Of a DNA stretch of 58,318 nucleotides, positions 25,773 through 33,719 are shown piece by piece. Within the stretch, counting starts at the first letter, position 1. The number at the start of each line of letters is the position of its first letter. This DNA is from Centipeda artemidis DSM 19719. Lineage in GTDB: Bacteria > Bacillota > Negativicutes > Selenomonadales > Selenomonadaceae. The position numbers were made by a program, and so were the translations under genes. The stretch is from NCBI RefSeq assembly GCF_000426665.1, contig NZ_AUFU01000015.1, positions 1-58,318 on the forward strand, written 5' to 3'. The notes below the pieces were generated by a model, which was given only the letters and a program-made list of their open reading frames with translations, was not told where the DNA came from and ran no database searches.

Positions 25773-27176
25773 ATGCCTATGAAGGAAAATACACTATACG
25801 AGCAGAATAAACAACTAGCTTTACACAAATTTTCTACCTACACATTAATAATTATGAGAGGAATGATATCCATGCTTATCTGCACCATGGGTCGAATAAT
25901 TGATATTGCGTTTGAAAATTTTAACGAAAACGTATTGTTTCGCCCATTCATAACAAAAGAAGTGACTCCCAAACTCATCCTACCTTTGCAGATGACCAAA
26001 GAGATTATGGATAAGATTCATGCGCAAAAACAAGAATATATCAATCATCTGCCACCGCGAATCCATAGATATTTTTCTTTTTTTGACAATATATGTGAAG
26101 GAGAATGGTTCTATATTTTTCCAGAAGAACTACTCCATTGCATAGAAAAGGACAACAGAGGAAAGTTTGCGGATTGGCATCAGGTTTACCTTCGCTATAA
26201 GAACATGGGGGTAGAAGAAGAGAAAATAAGCGAATACATGAAGGAGTTCGGAGAAAGACTCAACATGTATCTGGCACCTTTGGAAAATCTGTATGAAATT
26301 GAATGCTATACGAGTAGGCAAGATAAACTGTATCTTGGAGAGAAAGAAAAATCGAAAAGAGTTTGCCGTTTTTGTGGTAGGACAAAGCCAAAAGTTACGT
26401 TTAAGGATGCTGCACATGCGATTCCGTTAGCCCTTGGAAACCATATTTTCTTTAACAACTACGAGTGTGACTCTTGCAATCATTTTTTCGGTGAAGAAAT
26501 AGAACCGCATCTGAGGCAGTGGATTGCGACTATGATTTTCTTCTCTAGAACACGTGGACGATCAGGTGTACCAGATTTGATATTTGAAAATGGTATGATG
26601 AAGTACGACAATGATAAAAACCTGTTCATCATCGTCCAAAAAGGAAATGGAACAGGAAAAGATCCTAAAACGGATGGACAAGAGGCAGAAATTCCATTGA
26701 TTCAGCTCGGAGATGGAACACCATACATTCCTTCCAAAGCCTATAAGGCATTGGTAAAAATCGCCCTATCCTTTATTCCTGATGAAAAGATGAAAATGTT
26801 CGAAAATACTGTTTCTTGGATAATGAACAAAGAGGATAACAGAGATCTGCCAAAGATTGCTTATATGCTGTCCACGAAACCTGTGATGAACCCTCAACCA
26901 GAGATCACATTGTTTTTGCGAAAGGAAGACTCCCCTTCTGACATTCCTTATGCCGTCGCATTCCTTTCTATGTGTGGGATGGATATTGTTTATATAATAC
27001 CGTTTTGTATATCTGATGGAACAAATTTTGCATTGCCCTGTGCCTATGAAAAATATTGGAGCACATTTGCATTGTATAGCGCAGTTCCCGGCTGGAACTT
27101 TGAGAATCTGTCACGTAATACAGCAGTGACACCAAGGTTGAATCTTCGTTTTCAGCAAAACAAGAATAGCTTGTAA
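25773..27176 (+). CDS. HNH_5-like nuclease protein, 467 residues, antisense within packaging region
   Basis: The core near residues 200-250 reads CRFCGRTKPKVTFKDAAHA, then IPLALGNHIFFNN and YECDSCNHFFGEE. This is the same HNH_5-like arrangement as in the protein at 2828-3844, and later segments also match (KALVKIALSFIPDE, VSWIMNKED). The N-terminal 150 residues are helical and unique. The gene is AT-rich, on the plus strand, and lies between a terminase/intein fragment and the complete terminase. A homing-type nuclease is one possibility, a defence protein another. The start is uncertain: 25773 has no good ribosome site, while ATG 25872 has GAGAGGA upstream. Confidence 0.65.
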   Translation: MPMKENTLYEQNKQLALHKFSTYTLIIMRGMISMLICTMGRIIDIAFENFNENVLFRPFITKEVTPKLILPLQMTKEIMDKIHAQKQEYINHLPPRIHRYFSFFDNICEGEWFYIFPEELLHCIEKDNRGKFADWHQVYLRYKNMGVEEEKISEYMKEFGERLNMYLAPLENLYEIECYTSRQDKLYLGEKEKSKRVCRFCGRTKPKVTFKDAAHAIPLALGNHIFFNNYECDSCNHFFGEEIEPHLRQWIATMIFFSRTRGRSGVPDLIFENGMMKYDNDKNLFIIVQKGNGTGKDPKTDGQEAEIPLIQLGDGTPYIPSKAYKALVKIALSFIPDEKMKMFENTVSWIMNKEDNRDLPKIAYMLSTKPVMNPQPEITLFLRKEDSPSDIPYAVAFLSMCGMDIVYIIPFCISDGTNFALPCAYEKYWSTFALYSAVPGWNFENLSRNTAVTPRLNLRFQQNKNSL

Positions 27177-27230
27177 TGAAGTATATAGTCTTTCGTAAAT
27201 TATTTATTTACACCAAGAAAGCAAGGGGTG

Positions 27231-27962
27231 TCATACATTCTTCGTAACCGCCTGTACGTCCTTATGGCAGATGGCGATCTCAGGTTTTTTGGCACATCTG
27301 TTGCCAAGCCAGTATCCGTAAAGATACGGGTCAACAGGAAGATCGCACGCCCCGAAATTAAGCATCTTTGCCACAGGGATACGGATAATGGAGCGGCGTG
27401 CCTCCTTCTCGTTATCCCGATATTTTTCTCTGTGCCTCATCGTTCGGCGATAGATTTCGCCCGTTGTCCAAAGGACGGATTGCGGCTTCCCGATGATGTG
27501 ATCCACATTCCAGAGATGTCGCTCTCCCGCGACGATGGACGATCCGTCGCAAAAGGTCAATCGATAGGCTTGCTCGGTGTCATCCACATCGCTTTTGGCG
27601 ACAACACGGCAGGGCTGTCCGTTTTCATCAAAAACGGTATCTCCCACGCGAATGTCGCCCATTGTTGTAAACCCGCTCGGTGTAGGGATTTTCGTGTCGA
27701 GAGCAAGCTGTTTTCACTGTTTCTTGGGAATCTCCACATACGCCGTGTTGAACTGCCGATACCCGTTCGGCTTCAAAATTCCGAAAATATCTCGGATAAT
27801 GCGTTCCTGCCAGTCAATCAGCTCGAAGGGCTTTCCTGCCCACGTCCCCTTCGTATGGCACAGGCACTCAATAAATCCCACGGCATAGTCCGCAGCGGCT
27901 TTGTCATAGTGCGCGTCCTCTGCCATGAACTTCGTCGGTGTGTAGTCCGTCAGTTTCCGCAA
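27231..27962 (-). pseudogene. Terminase 5' fragment fused to an intein relic
   Basis: The first 82 codons repeat the terminase N-terminus (KLTDYTPTKFMAEDAHYD to EIPKKQ). One TGA (27714-27716) interrupts, and the same frame continues KQLALDTKIPTPSGFTTMGD, IRVGDTVFDENGQPC, then GERHLWNV, then LPVDPYLYGYWLG. These are intein block A, block B and the start of a LAGLIDADG endonuclease (block C). The frame ends soon after, with no intein C-terminus or C-extein. The intein lacks Cys at position 1 but has the block B His and Trp, as in class 3 inteins. The TGA sits where Walker A should have Gly, and GGA to TGA is one change. It cannot make a working terminase. Confidence 0.8.
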
Positions 27963-28020
27963 GCAATCACCCCCATCAAAAAAAGCCGCTGTCAGCGACT
28001 CACAATATCTGAAACAAGAA

Positions 28021-28041
28021 GCAGCCCCGAAGGGCTGTTTT
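28021..28041 (-). terminator. Hairpin after the 92-residue gene
   Basis: AGCCC and GGGCT arms with a CGAA loop (minus strand ACAGCCCTTCGGGGCTGC followed by TTCTTG). A very similar hairpin follows the gene at 28494 (28452-28471). Weak T-run, so this may be a terminator or a processing stem. Confidence 0.45.
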
Positions 28042-28056
28042 GCCTCTTGGCGCGGC

Positions 28057-28335
28057 TTAGATGCGCTTCATGCACCAAGCCATCGCGTGCCCGCCGTCCT
28101 CGAAAAGCTCCGTAGCGGCTTCGACGAGGTTCAGGCGGCATTCGATGTCTGCCAGTCCCGTCTCCTCCGGCGTTTCGACCATCTCGTAGACGGCTGCGTG
28201 GAATCCCCAGCATTCCATCCCGACGACAAGGATCTGCTCGCCGTAGCGCAGGATCGCGCCGCTCGTCCCAAACCGCATCCCATCGAGGTACTCCATCGTG
28301 GTGGTCTGCGGCCATCTTGCTTCTGCGTTCTTCAT
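28057..28335 (-). CDS. Small phage protein, unrecognised
   Basis: A 92-residue acidic protein (TMEYLDGMRFGTSGAILRYG, EQILVVGMECWGFHAAVYEM, EETGLADIECRLNLVEAATE). GAGGAACACAAA precedes the ATG. I do not recognise a family. It belongs to the run of small genes between the amidase and terL. Confidence 0.6.
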   Translation of the reverse strand: MKNAEARWPQTTTMEYLDGMRFGTSGAILRYGEQILVVGMECWGFHAAVYEMVETPEETGLADIECRLNLVEAATELFEDGGHAMAWCMKRI

Positions 28336-28451
28336 TTTGTGTTCCTCGCTTTCTGTGTGTAGGTTGTCCCCTTTGTCATTTACATATTTGCTCTAAACAC
28401 AGAATATAGCAAGTCATATTTTGGATAAACTACACTTATATTTCAAGAGAA

Positions 28452-28471
28452 ACACAGCCCCGAAAGGCTGT
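28452..28471 (-). terminator. Hairpin after the DUF5049-like gene
   Basis: CACAGCC pairs with GGCTGTG around CCGAAA; on the minus strand it is followed by TTTCTCTTG. The stem resembles the one at 28021-28041. Confidence 0.5.
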
Positions 28472-28493
28472 GCAAAAGTCGTGAAACTATCGC

Positions 28494-28670
28494 CTATTGT
28501 TCACCCGTGAGGATAAATCGCACATACGCCACGCGGTCTTCCTCGATGAAGCAGACCAGTTCGTAGAAGCCCATCTCGAACGCCATCCGCTGAACACCGG
28601 GAACATCGAACATATTCACCCGCCCCGAATCGCGGATGTCCATGATCTGGGCGAAAATTTTCTCGTTCAT
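28494..28670 (-). CDS. DUF5049-like small phage protein
   Basis: About 58 residues: MNEKIFAQIMDIRDSGRVNM, then FDVPGVQRMAFEMGFYELVC, then FIEEDRVAYVRFIL. This layout matches a common small phage family (DUF5049-like). Its ATG at 28670 overlaps the stop of the DUF4314-like gene by a few bases. A longer upstream frame exists but has no family support. Function unknown. Confidence 0.7.
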   Translation of the reverse strand: MNEKIFAQIMDIRDSGRVNMFDVPGVQRMAFEMGFYELVCFIEEDRVAYVRFILTGEQ

Positions 28671-28903
28671 GATCTGCTGCCTTTCTGCACGATACGGAAG
28701 GAGTCTATGCCGGAGATCAGGTTCAGTGACGAGCCTGTCTCCCACCGAACGAGAATCTGTCCCGCGTCATCGACGCCCATGACCTCGCCTATCGATCCCG
28801 TCGGCGGGGCTTGCGGATCGTCCATTCCGAGGAGTTCCACCTTCGTCCCGCTCGGGTATCTCTGCCGCAATGCGGCGATCTGGTCCTTACTCGGAAACCG
28901 CAT
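28667..28903 (-). CDS. DUF4314-like small phage protein
   Basis: About 78 residues beginning MRFPSKDQIAALRQRYPSGT, with VELLGMDDPQAPPTGSIGEV and VRWETGSSLNLISGIDSF. It is a small SH3-like beta barrel family (DUF4314) found next to DUF5049-like genes in clostridial phages. The ATG at 28903 lies within the end of the upstream gene. Function unknown. Confidence 0.75.
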   Translation of the reverse strand: MRFPSKDQIAALRQRYPSGTKVELLGMDDPQAPPTGSIGEVMGVDDAGQILVRWETGSSLNLISGIDSFRIVQKGSRS

Positions 28904-29714
28904 GATCCTCAGCCTCCTTCCGATGTCCACTCTTAAACGCGCTGCTGCCCGTGAGGTTCTGCAGGAGAATCTTGCGCGACTGTTTGTAGGCGTTTCCGAT
29001 CATACCGAGGCGCAGGAGGAAGCAGCGGAATGCGTATTTCTCGTTGTCCACGATCTTTTCCTTTGCCGTAACGCGCTTCTGCGTCCGTGCCATCGTACAG
29101 AGTTTGCTGATGAATTCAGCGTATGCCTTTGCCGTCTCGTCGGTGATCGTGCCGTGCAGCCACGCAAAGGTGATGCGGTCGCCCTCCAGCGTGTAGGTCG
29201 CTTCCCTGATGTCAAAGGCGTGGCGAATCAGCCGTCCCTTGCTCAGAAGAAGTGCATCGAGATTCTGCAGTGCCGTCTCGGTGAAAAGGGTGCGTGGAAG
29301 GCTGATGGAAAGGCTATCCTCATCGGTTGCTGCGACGGCTTCCTCCATCGCGGTAACTTCTGCCGACGTTTCTGTTGTTATCGACTCATCCTCTGTCGAA
29401 GCTACTTCAGCAGAGTCGTTTGCCACGCCCGTCTGGATCGGCTTGTCTTCCCCTGTGTCCCCACAGGAAGCCTCGTTCTCCCCGCCCTTGGACATGAAGC
29501 CCGCCTCACGCAGTGCCGTGCGCACACGCGCAACGGTCGCTTCGTCGGTGGCATCGTCGAAGCAAAGGCTACCGTCCTTCATGATTTCGAACGCACCGAC
29601 CTTGTAGGAAAAGCTTGGTGCGCCGCAGTAGGTGGGCTTCATCTCGAGCACCTTTCCCACAATCCCGACCATCGCCTTGCGCTCTTCCTTCTGGATGTTG
29701 TAATTGACCTTCAT
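28887..29714 (-). CDS. Phage protein with acidic linker
   Basis: A 275-residue protein. Residues 1-80 form a first domain (MKVNYNIQKEERKAMVGIVG). Residues about 80-135 are a low-complexity Glu/Thr/Ser linker, and 140-260 form a second domain (GRLIRHAFDIREATYTLEGD, TITDETAKAYAEFISKLCTM). Similar phage proteins are often labelled virulence-like without evidence. AAAGGAGG precedes the ATG. Function unknown. Confidence 0.65.
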   Translation of the reverse strand: MKVNYNIQKEERKAMVGIVGKVLEMKPTYCGAPSFSYKVGAFEIMKDGSLCFDDATDEATVARVRTALREAGFMSKGGENEASCGDTGEDKPIQTGVANDSAEVASTEDESITTETSAEVTAMEEAVAATDEDSLSISLPRTLFTETALQNLDALLLSKGRLIRHAFDIREATYTLEGDRITFAWLHGTITDETAKAYAEFISKLCTMARTQKRVTAKEKIVDNEKYAFRCFLLRLGMIGNAYKQSRKILLQNLTGSSAFKSGHRKEAEDHAVSE

Positions 29715-29831
29715 GGTGGTTTCCTCCTTTATGAACTTTGGTCATTACATTCATCACTCGTACGGGAAGAATTAGCAAGCGGATTGTGTTGTATACACCA
29801 TAGCCTCAGTGAGATAAACCGCAGTGCGTCA

Positions 29832-30113
29832 TCATTTCACAGAATGAGGAGCAGTCATGCGCTCGAGCATCTTGCCCGTCATCCAGATCGCCCCGTCAAT
29901 GACAAGCGGCAGGAAGATGCGGTCGCGGAATCTGCACCATCCCGTCTCCTTCTCTGCGCTCTCACGAAGTGCCGCCGTATATGCCGCCGATACTTCACGC
30001 GCCGCCGGGAGCCCTTTCTCGTGCATCCAGAGGACGGTCGCTTCCTTTGCCTCCGTCCGCACGAAATCTCCCACATGATTCTTCAGTTCATTTTGAATGT
30101 GTTCCAGTTTCAT
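29832..30113 (-). CDS. Small phage protein, unrecognised
   Basis: About 93 residues, basic and helical (MKLEHIQNELKNHVGDFVRT, EATVLWMHEKGLPAAREVSA). ATG at 30113 overlaps the end of the amidase gene. A hydrophobic segment near the C-terminus (IFLPLVIDGAIWM) is too short to be called a membrane span. Not recognised. Confidence 0.55.
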   Translation of the reverse strand: MKLEHIQNELKNHVGDFVRTEAKEATVLWMHEKGLPAAREVSAAYTAALRESAEKETGWCRFRDRIFLPLVIDGAIWMTGKMLERMTAPHSVK

Positions 30114-30115
30114 CT

Positions 30116-30655
30116 TCAACACGCTCCTTCATAATCCGTTACCCCACGCGCAATGGCGCGGGCAAATTCATCCTGCCGGCTGCGGAGCAATTCTGCGTCA
30201 CTCGCATGGTCAATAAACGCAAGCTCCACAAGTACAGCGACCGCATCCGTGTTGCTCAGAACGTACAAACCGTTGACACCGGGCTTTGCCCCCTTCACGC
30301 CGCGATCCACAGTTCCGAGCGCATCCACAATTTGGCTCTGGATGCACTGTGCCAGTTTCTCCCCCTCGCCGCTGCCGTAGTAGTGCCAGACCTCCGTCCC
30401 CTGTGCCACACCGTTGCACGCATTGCAGTGGATGGAGATAAACACATCGGTATCCGCAGAGTTGGAAGCTGAGACAACTTCATGCAGACTGTCGGATTGG
30501 AGACGACCGACCACCTCAACACCTGCGGCACTCAAATAGTCCGCCGCAAGATCAGCGACATTCTTTGCCACATTACATTCCCGCAGTCCATAGCCGCACG
30601 CCCCCGGATCGGGGTTCCCGTTCGGGGCGTGACCCGGATTCAAAAACACACGCAT
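30116..30655 (-). CDS. N-acetylmuramoyl-L-alanine amidase (Amidase_3), endolysin
   Basis: A 179-residue catalytic domain without a cell-wall-binding tail. Zinc ligands and catalytic Glu are seen as His in FLNPGHAPNG (residue 9), Glu in LRECNVAK, His in FISIHCNA, and Glu in VELAFIDH. It cuts the bond between muramic acid and L-Ala. No signal peptide, so it needs a holin. It is placed early in the packaging region, between the methylase gene (one-base junction) and a small gene, about 20 kb from the holin, which is unusual. Confidence 0.9.
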   Translation of the reverse strand: MRVFLNPGHAPNGNPDPGACGYGLRECNVAKNVADLAADYLSAAGVEVVGRLQSDSLHEVVSASNSADTDVFISIHCNACNGVAQGTEVWHYYGSGEGEKLAQCIQSQIVDALGTVDRGVKGAKPGVNGLYVLSNTDAVAVLVELAFIDHASDAELLRSRQDEFARAIARGVTDYEGAC

Positions 30656-31920
30656 TATGCTTCCTCCTTTGGTTTCGGCACATCCGCATACGGAATGCGC
30701 TCACCGTCATGTTCCAAAAACACATCTTCGGCATTCCCGCCTTTGCTCTGAATGTATCGCTCGACAGCGACATCCACGAATTTCGCCTCAAGCTCCACGC
30801 CATAGCAGATACGCCCCAGCTGGTCGCAAGCGATGAGCGTTGAGGCAGAGCCGAGGAAGCCGTCAAGAACGATACCATTCGTCTGCGTACACTGCTTGAC
30901 GAGATACGCGATAAGCGGCACGGGCTTCGAGGACGGATGACCGCAGCCGTCCTTCTTCGAGTCCTTGATGCGATCAAAAGAGAACACCGTAGTCTGCTTC
31001 TGATCGCCGTACCATCTATGCCGTCCGTCTTTGCGCCATCCCCAGATAATCGGCTCATGGATATACTTCCAGTCCGTCCGTGTGAGTACAAGGCGATCTT
31101 TCTTCCACACCAATCCCGCGCCAACTTTAAAGCCCGCATCCTCATAAGCGTCATGAAAGATGCGGGCTTTTGCTGTCGCGTAGAAAACATAGATGGAGGC
31201 GTCCGTTGCCATCACCGAGTGAAAGGCGGTAAAAGCGGATTTGAGGAACTCGTAGGCGTCCTTGTCATTCAGATCGTCGTTCTTTATTTTCCCGGAGGAA
31301 CTTTCCAGAGCCACAAAATACGGCGGGTCCGTGCAGACGAGGTTGACTTTCTCACTGCCGAGCAGTCGCTCGTACGTCTCCGGCAGTGTGGAATCTCCGC
31401 AGATAACACGATGCTTTCCGAGATACCAGACATCGCCTGTTTTGGCAACACAGGGTTTAGCGAGTTCCACATCCACATCAAAGTCGTCTTCCTGCGCCTC
31501 TGCATCATCCAATGAAAGCAGGTCTGCGATTTCAGACTCGTCGAAGCCCGTGAGTGAGATGTCGAAGTCCATGCCTTGCAGGGCTTCCATCTCAACGCGC
31601 AGCATATCTTCATCCCATCCTGCGTCGAGTGCGAAACGGTTGTCTGCGAGGATGTATGCCTTCTTCTGCGCCTCGGTCAGATGGTCGACGAATACGCACG
31701 GCACGCTCTCCATGCCCTCTGCCCGCGCTGCCGCAACGCGCCCATGCCCTGCGAGAATGCCATAGTCCTTGTCGATGATGACGGGACTGACAAATCCGAA
31801 CTCCCGCAGACTGCCGCGCAGCTTGTTGATCTGCTCGGGCGAATGCGTCCGTGCGTTGTTGGCATACGGTACGAGTTTGCTGATCGGAACGAGCTTCATC
31901 TCGGATGTCGTTTTGTTCAA
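30655..31920 (-). CDS. DNA methyltransferase with N-terminal ParB-like domain
   Basis: A 421-residue protein. Residues about 10-110 form a ParB/Srx-like nuclease-fold domain (ISKLVPYANNARTHSPEQI, ILAGHGRVAAARAEGM). The rest is a beta-class N4-cytosine or N6-adenine methylase: CTDPPYFVAL (motif IV, near 200) comes before DGFLGSASTLIACDQ (motif I, near 360). Such fusions are common beside phage terminases and may protect phage DNA or mark it for packaging. TTG start with GGAGGGAAGTCA upstream. The target site is unknown. Confidence 0.88.
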   Translation of the reverse strand: MNKTTSEMKLVPISKLVPYANNARTHSPEQINKLRGSLREFGFVSPVIIDKDYGILAGHGRVAAARAEGMESVPCVFVDHLTEAQKKAYILADNRFALDAGWDEDMLRVEMEALQGMDFDISLTGFDESEIADLLSLDDAEAQEDDFDVDVELAKPCVAKTGDVWYLGKHRVICGDSTLPETYERLLGSEKVNLVCTDPPYFVALESSSGKIKNDDLNDKDAYEFLKSAFTAFHSVMATDASIYVFYATAKARIFHDAYEDAGFKVGAGLVWKKDRLVLTRTDWKYIHEPIIWGWRKDGRHRWYGDQKQTTVFSFDRIKDSKKDGCGHPSSKPVPLIAYLVKQCTQTNGIVLDGFLGSASTLIACDQLGRICYGVELEAKFVDVAVERYIQSKGGNAEDVFLEHDGERIPYADVPKPKEEA

Positions 31921-31933
31921 ATGACTTCCCTCC

Positions 31934-32494
31934 TTACTTCCTCGATCGGAGCAGCTGCTCCATTCTGTCTTCCTGCGGAGAGCCGACGAATGTGGTGGTG
32001 CAGTTCTGCTTCACGATGTCGAAAATCTCATACCAGAGCAGATTGGACTGCTTCTGAAACGCCTGTCCCATCTGAACAAAAGGGCTTGCAATCGCACCTC
32101 CTGTGGTCGGATGCTTGCCAATGAGCCCGTATTGACTCATTGCTTCCTCACATTGGATGAAACGGGCAAATGCCTGTGCGTAGCTTTCGATGAGACGCGG
32201 ATTCACAAGACGCTCACAGCCGCGCTCCTTGAGCCACAGCCATGTTTCACGAAAAATCTCATCCGCACCGAGCGGCTTTCCGTTCCTCTGCCGTGCAGAC
32301 AGGAATTCACTCGGAATTGGCATCTCCTCACCGTAGAGGTCAGCGGCATCCACAAGGTCTGTGCCGTCCAGTTCTGTCATTGGGAACTCCATGATGTGCG
32401 CTGTGCGCCCGCCCGCAATCTTGTCTGCCAGTGCTTCGGGTTTGTCTCCCGCCCGGATGCGCCGTCCGCCGCGATTTGTTCCGTCACGCGCCAT
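31934..32494 (-). CDS. Terminase small subunit, P27 family
   Basis: A 186-residue protein. The helical centre (KPLGADEIFRETWLWLKERG, LVNPRLIESYAQAFARFIQC) and the segment TGGAIASPFVQMGQAFQKQS are characteristic of P27-like small terminases. It recognises phage DNA for packaging. It lies between the HNH gene (32606) and the ParB-methylase, a common order in HK97-type phages with cos packaging. Confidence 0.85.
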   Translation of the reverse strand: MARDGTNRGGRRIRAGDKPEALADKIAGGRTAHIMEFPMTELDGTDLVDAADLYGEEMPIPSEFLSARQRNGKPLGADEIFRETWLWLKERGCERLVNPRLIESYAQAFARFIQCEEAMSQYGLIGKHPTTGGAIASPFVQMGQAFQKQSNLLWYEIFDIVKQNCTTTFVGSPQEDRMEQLLRSRK

Positions 32495-32605
32495 CTTCTC
32501 GCCCCCATTCTTTAATACCCTGTTTGAACCGACGTTTTTGTGCGTGCGTCCCCTCCCCGGTCCAGTAACGGCGCGGTTTTAGAGATTTGACCGCCCCCTA
32601 GGGGT

Positions 32606-32962
32606 CTAGTGGTCGCCTCTGCCGCGCTGATGAATCCGCTCATGACAGGATACGCAGAGCGACATCAAGTTGCTCTTATCGTGCGTGCCGCCGTCGGCGA
32701 GAGATCTGATATGATGCACAAGTGTTGCGAGGATGTATCTGCCCCGCTCCTTGCAGGACTCACAAAGCGGATGCCCCGCCAAGTGACGGTCACGGATTTT
32801 CTTCCACGAATTCCCGTAACGCTCGTGCTGATCGTACCCGCGCGTAAAATTCTCGTAGTGTCGCTGCATAACTTTCTCGTGCGCCTCGCAGTAGCAGCTC
32901 TTTCGGTCTGTAAGATTCGGACATCCTGTCATGCGGCAGGGACGTTTCGGCTTTCTCGGCAT
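32606..32962 (-). CDS. Phage HNH endonuclease of the packaging module
   Basis: A 118-residue protein with two zinc-binding parts: an N-terminal Cys cluster (CRMTGCPNL, CYCEAH) and the HNH core (HPLCESCKERG, LVHHIRSLADGG, NLMSLCVSCHERIHQ). HNH proteins next to terminases of HK97-type phages are required for cos cutting together with TerL. It is the first gene after the terminator at 32977-33015 and so begins the late operon. Confidence 0.88.
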   Translation of the reverse strand: MPRKPKRPCRMTGCPNLTDRKSCYCEAHEKVMQRHYENFTRGYDQHERYGNSWKKIRDRHLAGHPLCESCKERGRYILATLVHHIRSLADGGTHDKSNLMSLCVSCHERIHQRGRGDH

Positions 32963-32976
32963 CGCGCACCTCCATC

Positions 32977-33015
32977 AAAAAAGCCCTCGCGGAGAATTGC
33001 TTCTCCGAGAAGGCT
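32977..33015 (-). terminator. Strong terminator between early and late genes
   Basis: On the minus strand a 15-bp stem, AGCCTTCTCGGAGAA with TTCTCCGCGAGGGCT (a few mismatches), closed by GCAA, is followed by TTTTTTG. It follows the sigma-like gene and precedes the HNH/TerS genes, so it should need antitermination or a new promoter for late expression. Confidence 0.85.
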
Positions 33016-33069
33016 GATTCCATATCCTATTCTTGCTGAGTATATCATATCACTGTCAAGGTAGTGACA

Positions 33070-33510
33070 TCAAGGCGACATCGACTGCCATTTAGTGACA
33101 TTTAGTGACATCGGAGAAATATTTTTCAGTCCGACGCCGTGAAGCCGATAGATTTGTCGCAGTCCGAGCTTCATCTCCGTCGCAATCTCCGCCCACGAAC
33201 GGTAGCCCATGTAACGGAGATACAGGACTCGCCGTGCTTCTTTGTCCTCCACCTGCTGTATCGTTTCGTAAATCTCGGAACGCAGATCGACAAGCCGATC
33301 AATCTCAGCGTCAATCTTTTCTTCACGTTCGATGATTTTTGCAATGGTATCGGAAAGTTGGGACGTGTTCCTCGTTGCATTGCTCGGCATTCCCGTAATC
33401 ACGGCAGTAGTCTTTTCTGCCATACTGCGAAGAACTGAGACCTCCTCCAACATACTCTGGATTTCATTGTCAATGTTCCATGCCTGACTGAGATACTCTT
33501 TTGCTGTCAC
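33070..33510 (-). CDS. Phage sigma-like/ArpU-RinA-type late regulator
   Basis: A 146-residue protein. The N-terminal half is a coiled coil (IIEREEKIDAEIDRLVDLRS). The C-terminal third (RRVLYLRYMGYRSWAEIATE, MKLGLRQIYRLHGVGL) reads as a sigma-70 region 4-like helix-turn-helix. Such DUF1492/RinA-type proteins activate late phage transcription. GTG start overlapping the previous gene by four nt. It is the last early gene, immediately before the terminator and late operon, as expected for the late switch. Confidence 0.8.
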   Translation of the reverse strand: MTAKEYLSQAWNIDNEIQSMLEEVSVLRSMAEKTTAVITGMPSNATRNTSQLSDTIAKIIEREEKIDAEIDRLVDLRSEIYETIQQVEDKEARRVLYLRYMGYRSWAEIATEMKLGLRQIYRLHGVGLKNISPMSLNVTKWQSMSP

Positions 33511-33719
33511 TCAAACTCCCCCTCTAACTGTTGCAGAAGCCATTCTCCGTTTATACTCGTCAACTGACCAAACCATGCGGAACGAAAGAACCGCTCCGTG
33601 TCGCTGCGCATCGCCATCGCCTCGACATTCTCCGCCGCTTTGCGAAGAACCGTCCGCGCCCACCGATAATCCTTTGCCGCCTGTTCGATGATTGCATTGG
33701 CAAGAACCTCACAGTTCAT
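33507..33719 (-). CDS. Small phage protein, unrecognised
   Basis: About 70 residues (MNCEVLANAIIEQAAKDYRW, ARTVLRKAAENVEAMAMRSD, FFRSAWFGQLTSINGEWLL). The ATG at 33719 lies inside the end of the SNF2 gene, with GGAGGTGGCTTCCC before it. The pattern matches small proteins that often sit between the SNF2 helicase and the sigma-like gene in such phages. Function unknown. Confidence 0.65.
   Translation of the reverse strand: MNCEVLANAIIEQAAKDYRWARTVLRKAAENVEAMAMRSDTERFFRSAWFGQLTSINGEWLLQQLEGEFE

Noticed and set aside
27992-28315. 107-codon minus-strand frame overlapping the 92-residue gene
   Set aside because: Arg-rich, no ribosome site; the overlapping 92-residue frame has GAGGAACACAAA before its ATG and a more normal composition.
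28497-30134. Plus-strand frame of 545 codons
   Set aside because: It spans several small minus-strand genes with good ribosome sites and known small families; it is a GC-rich shadow.
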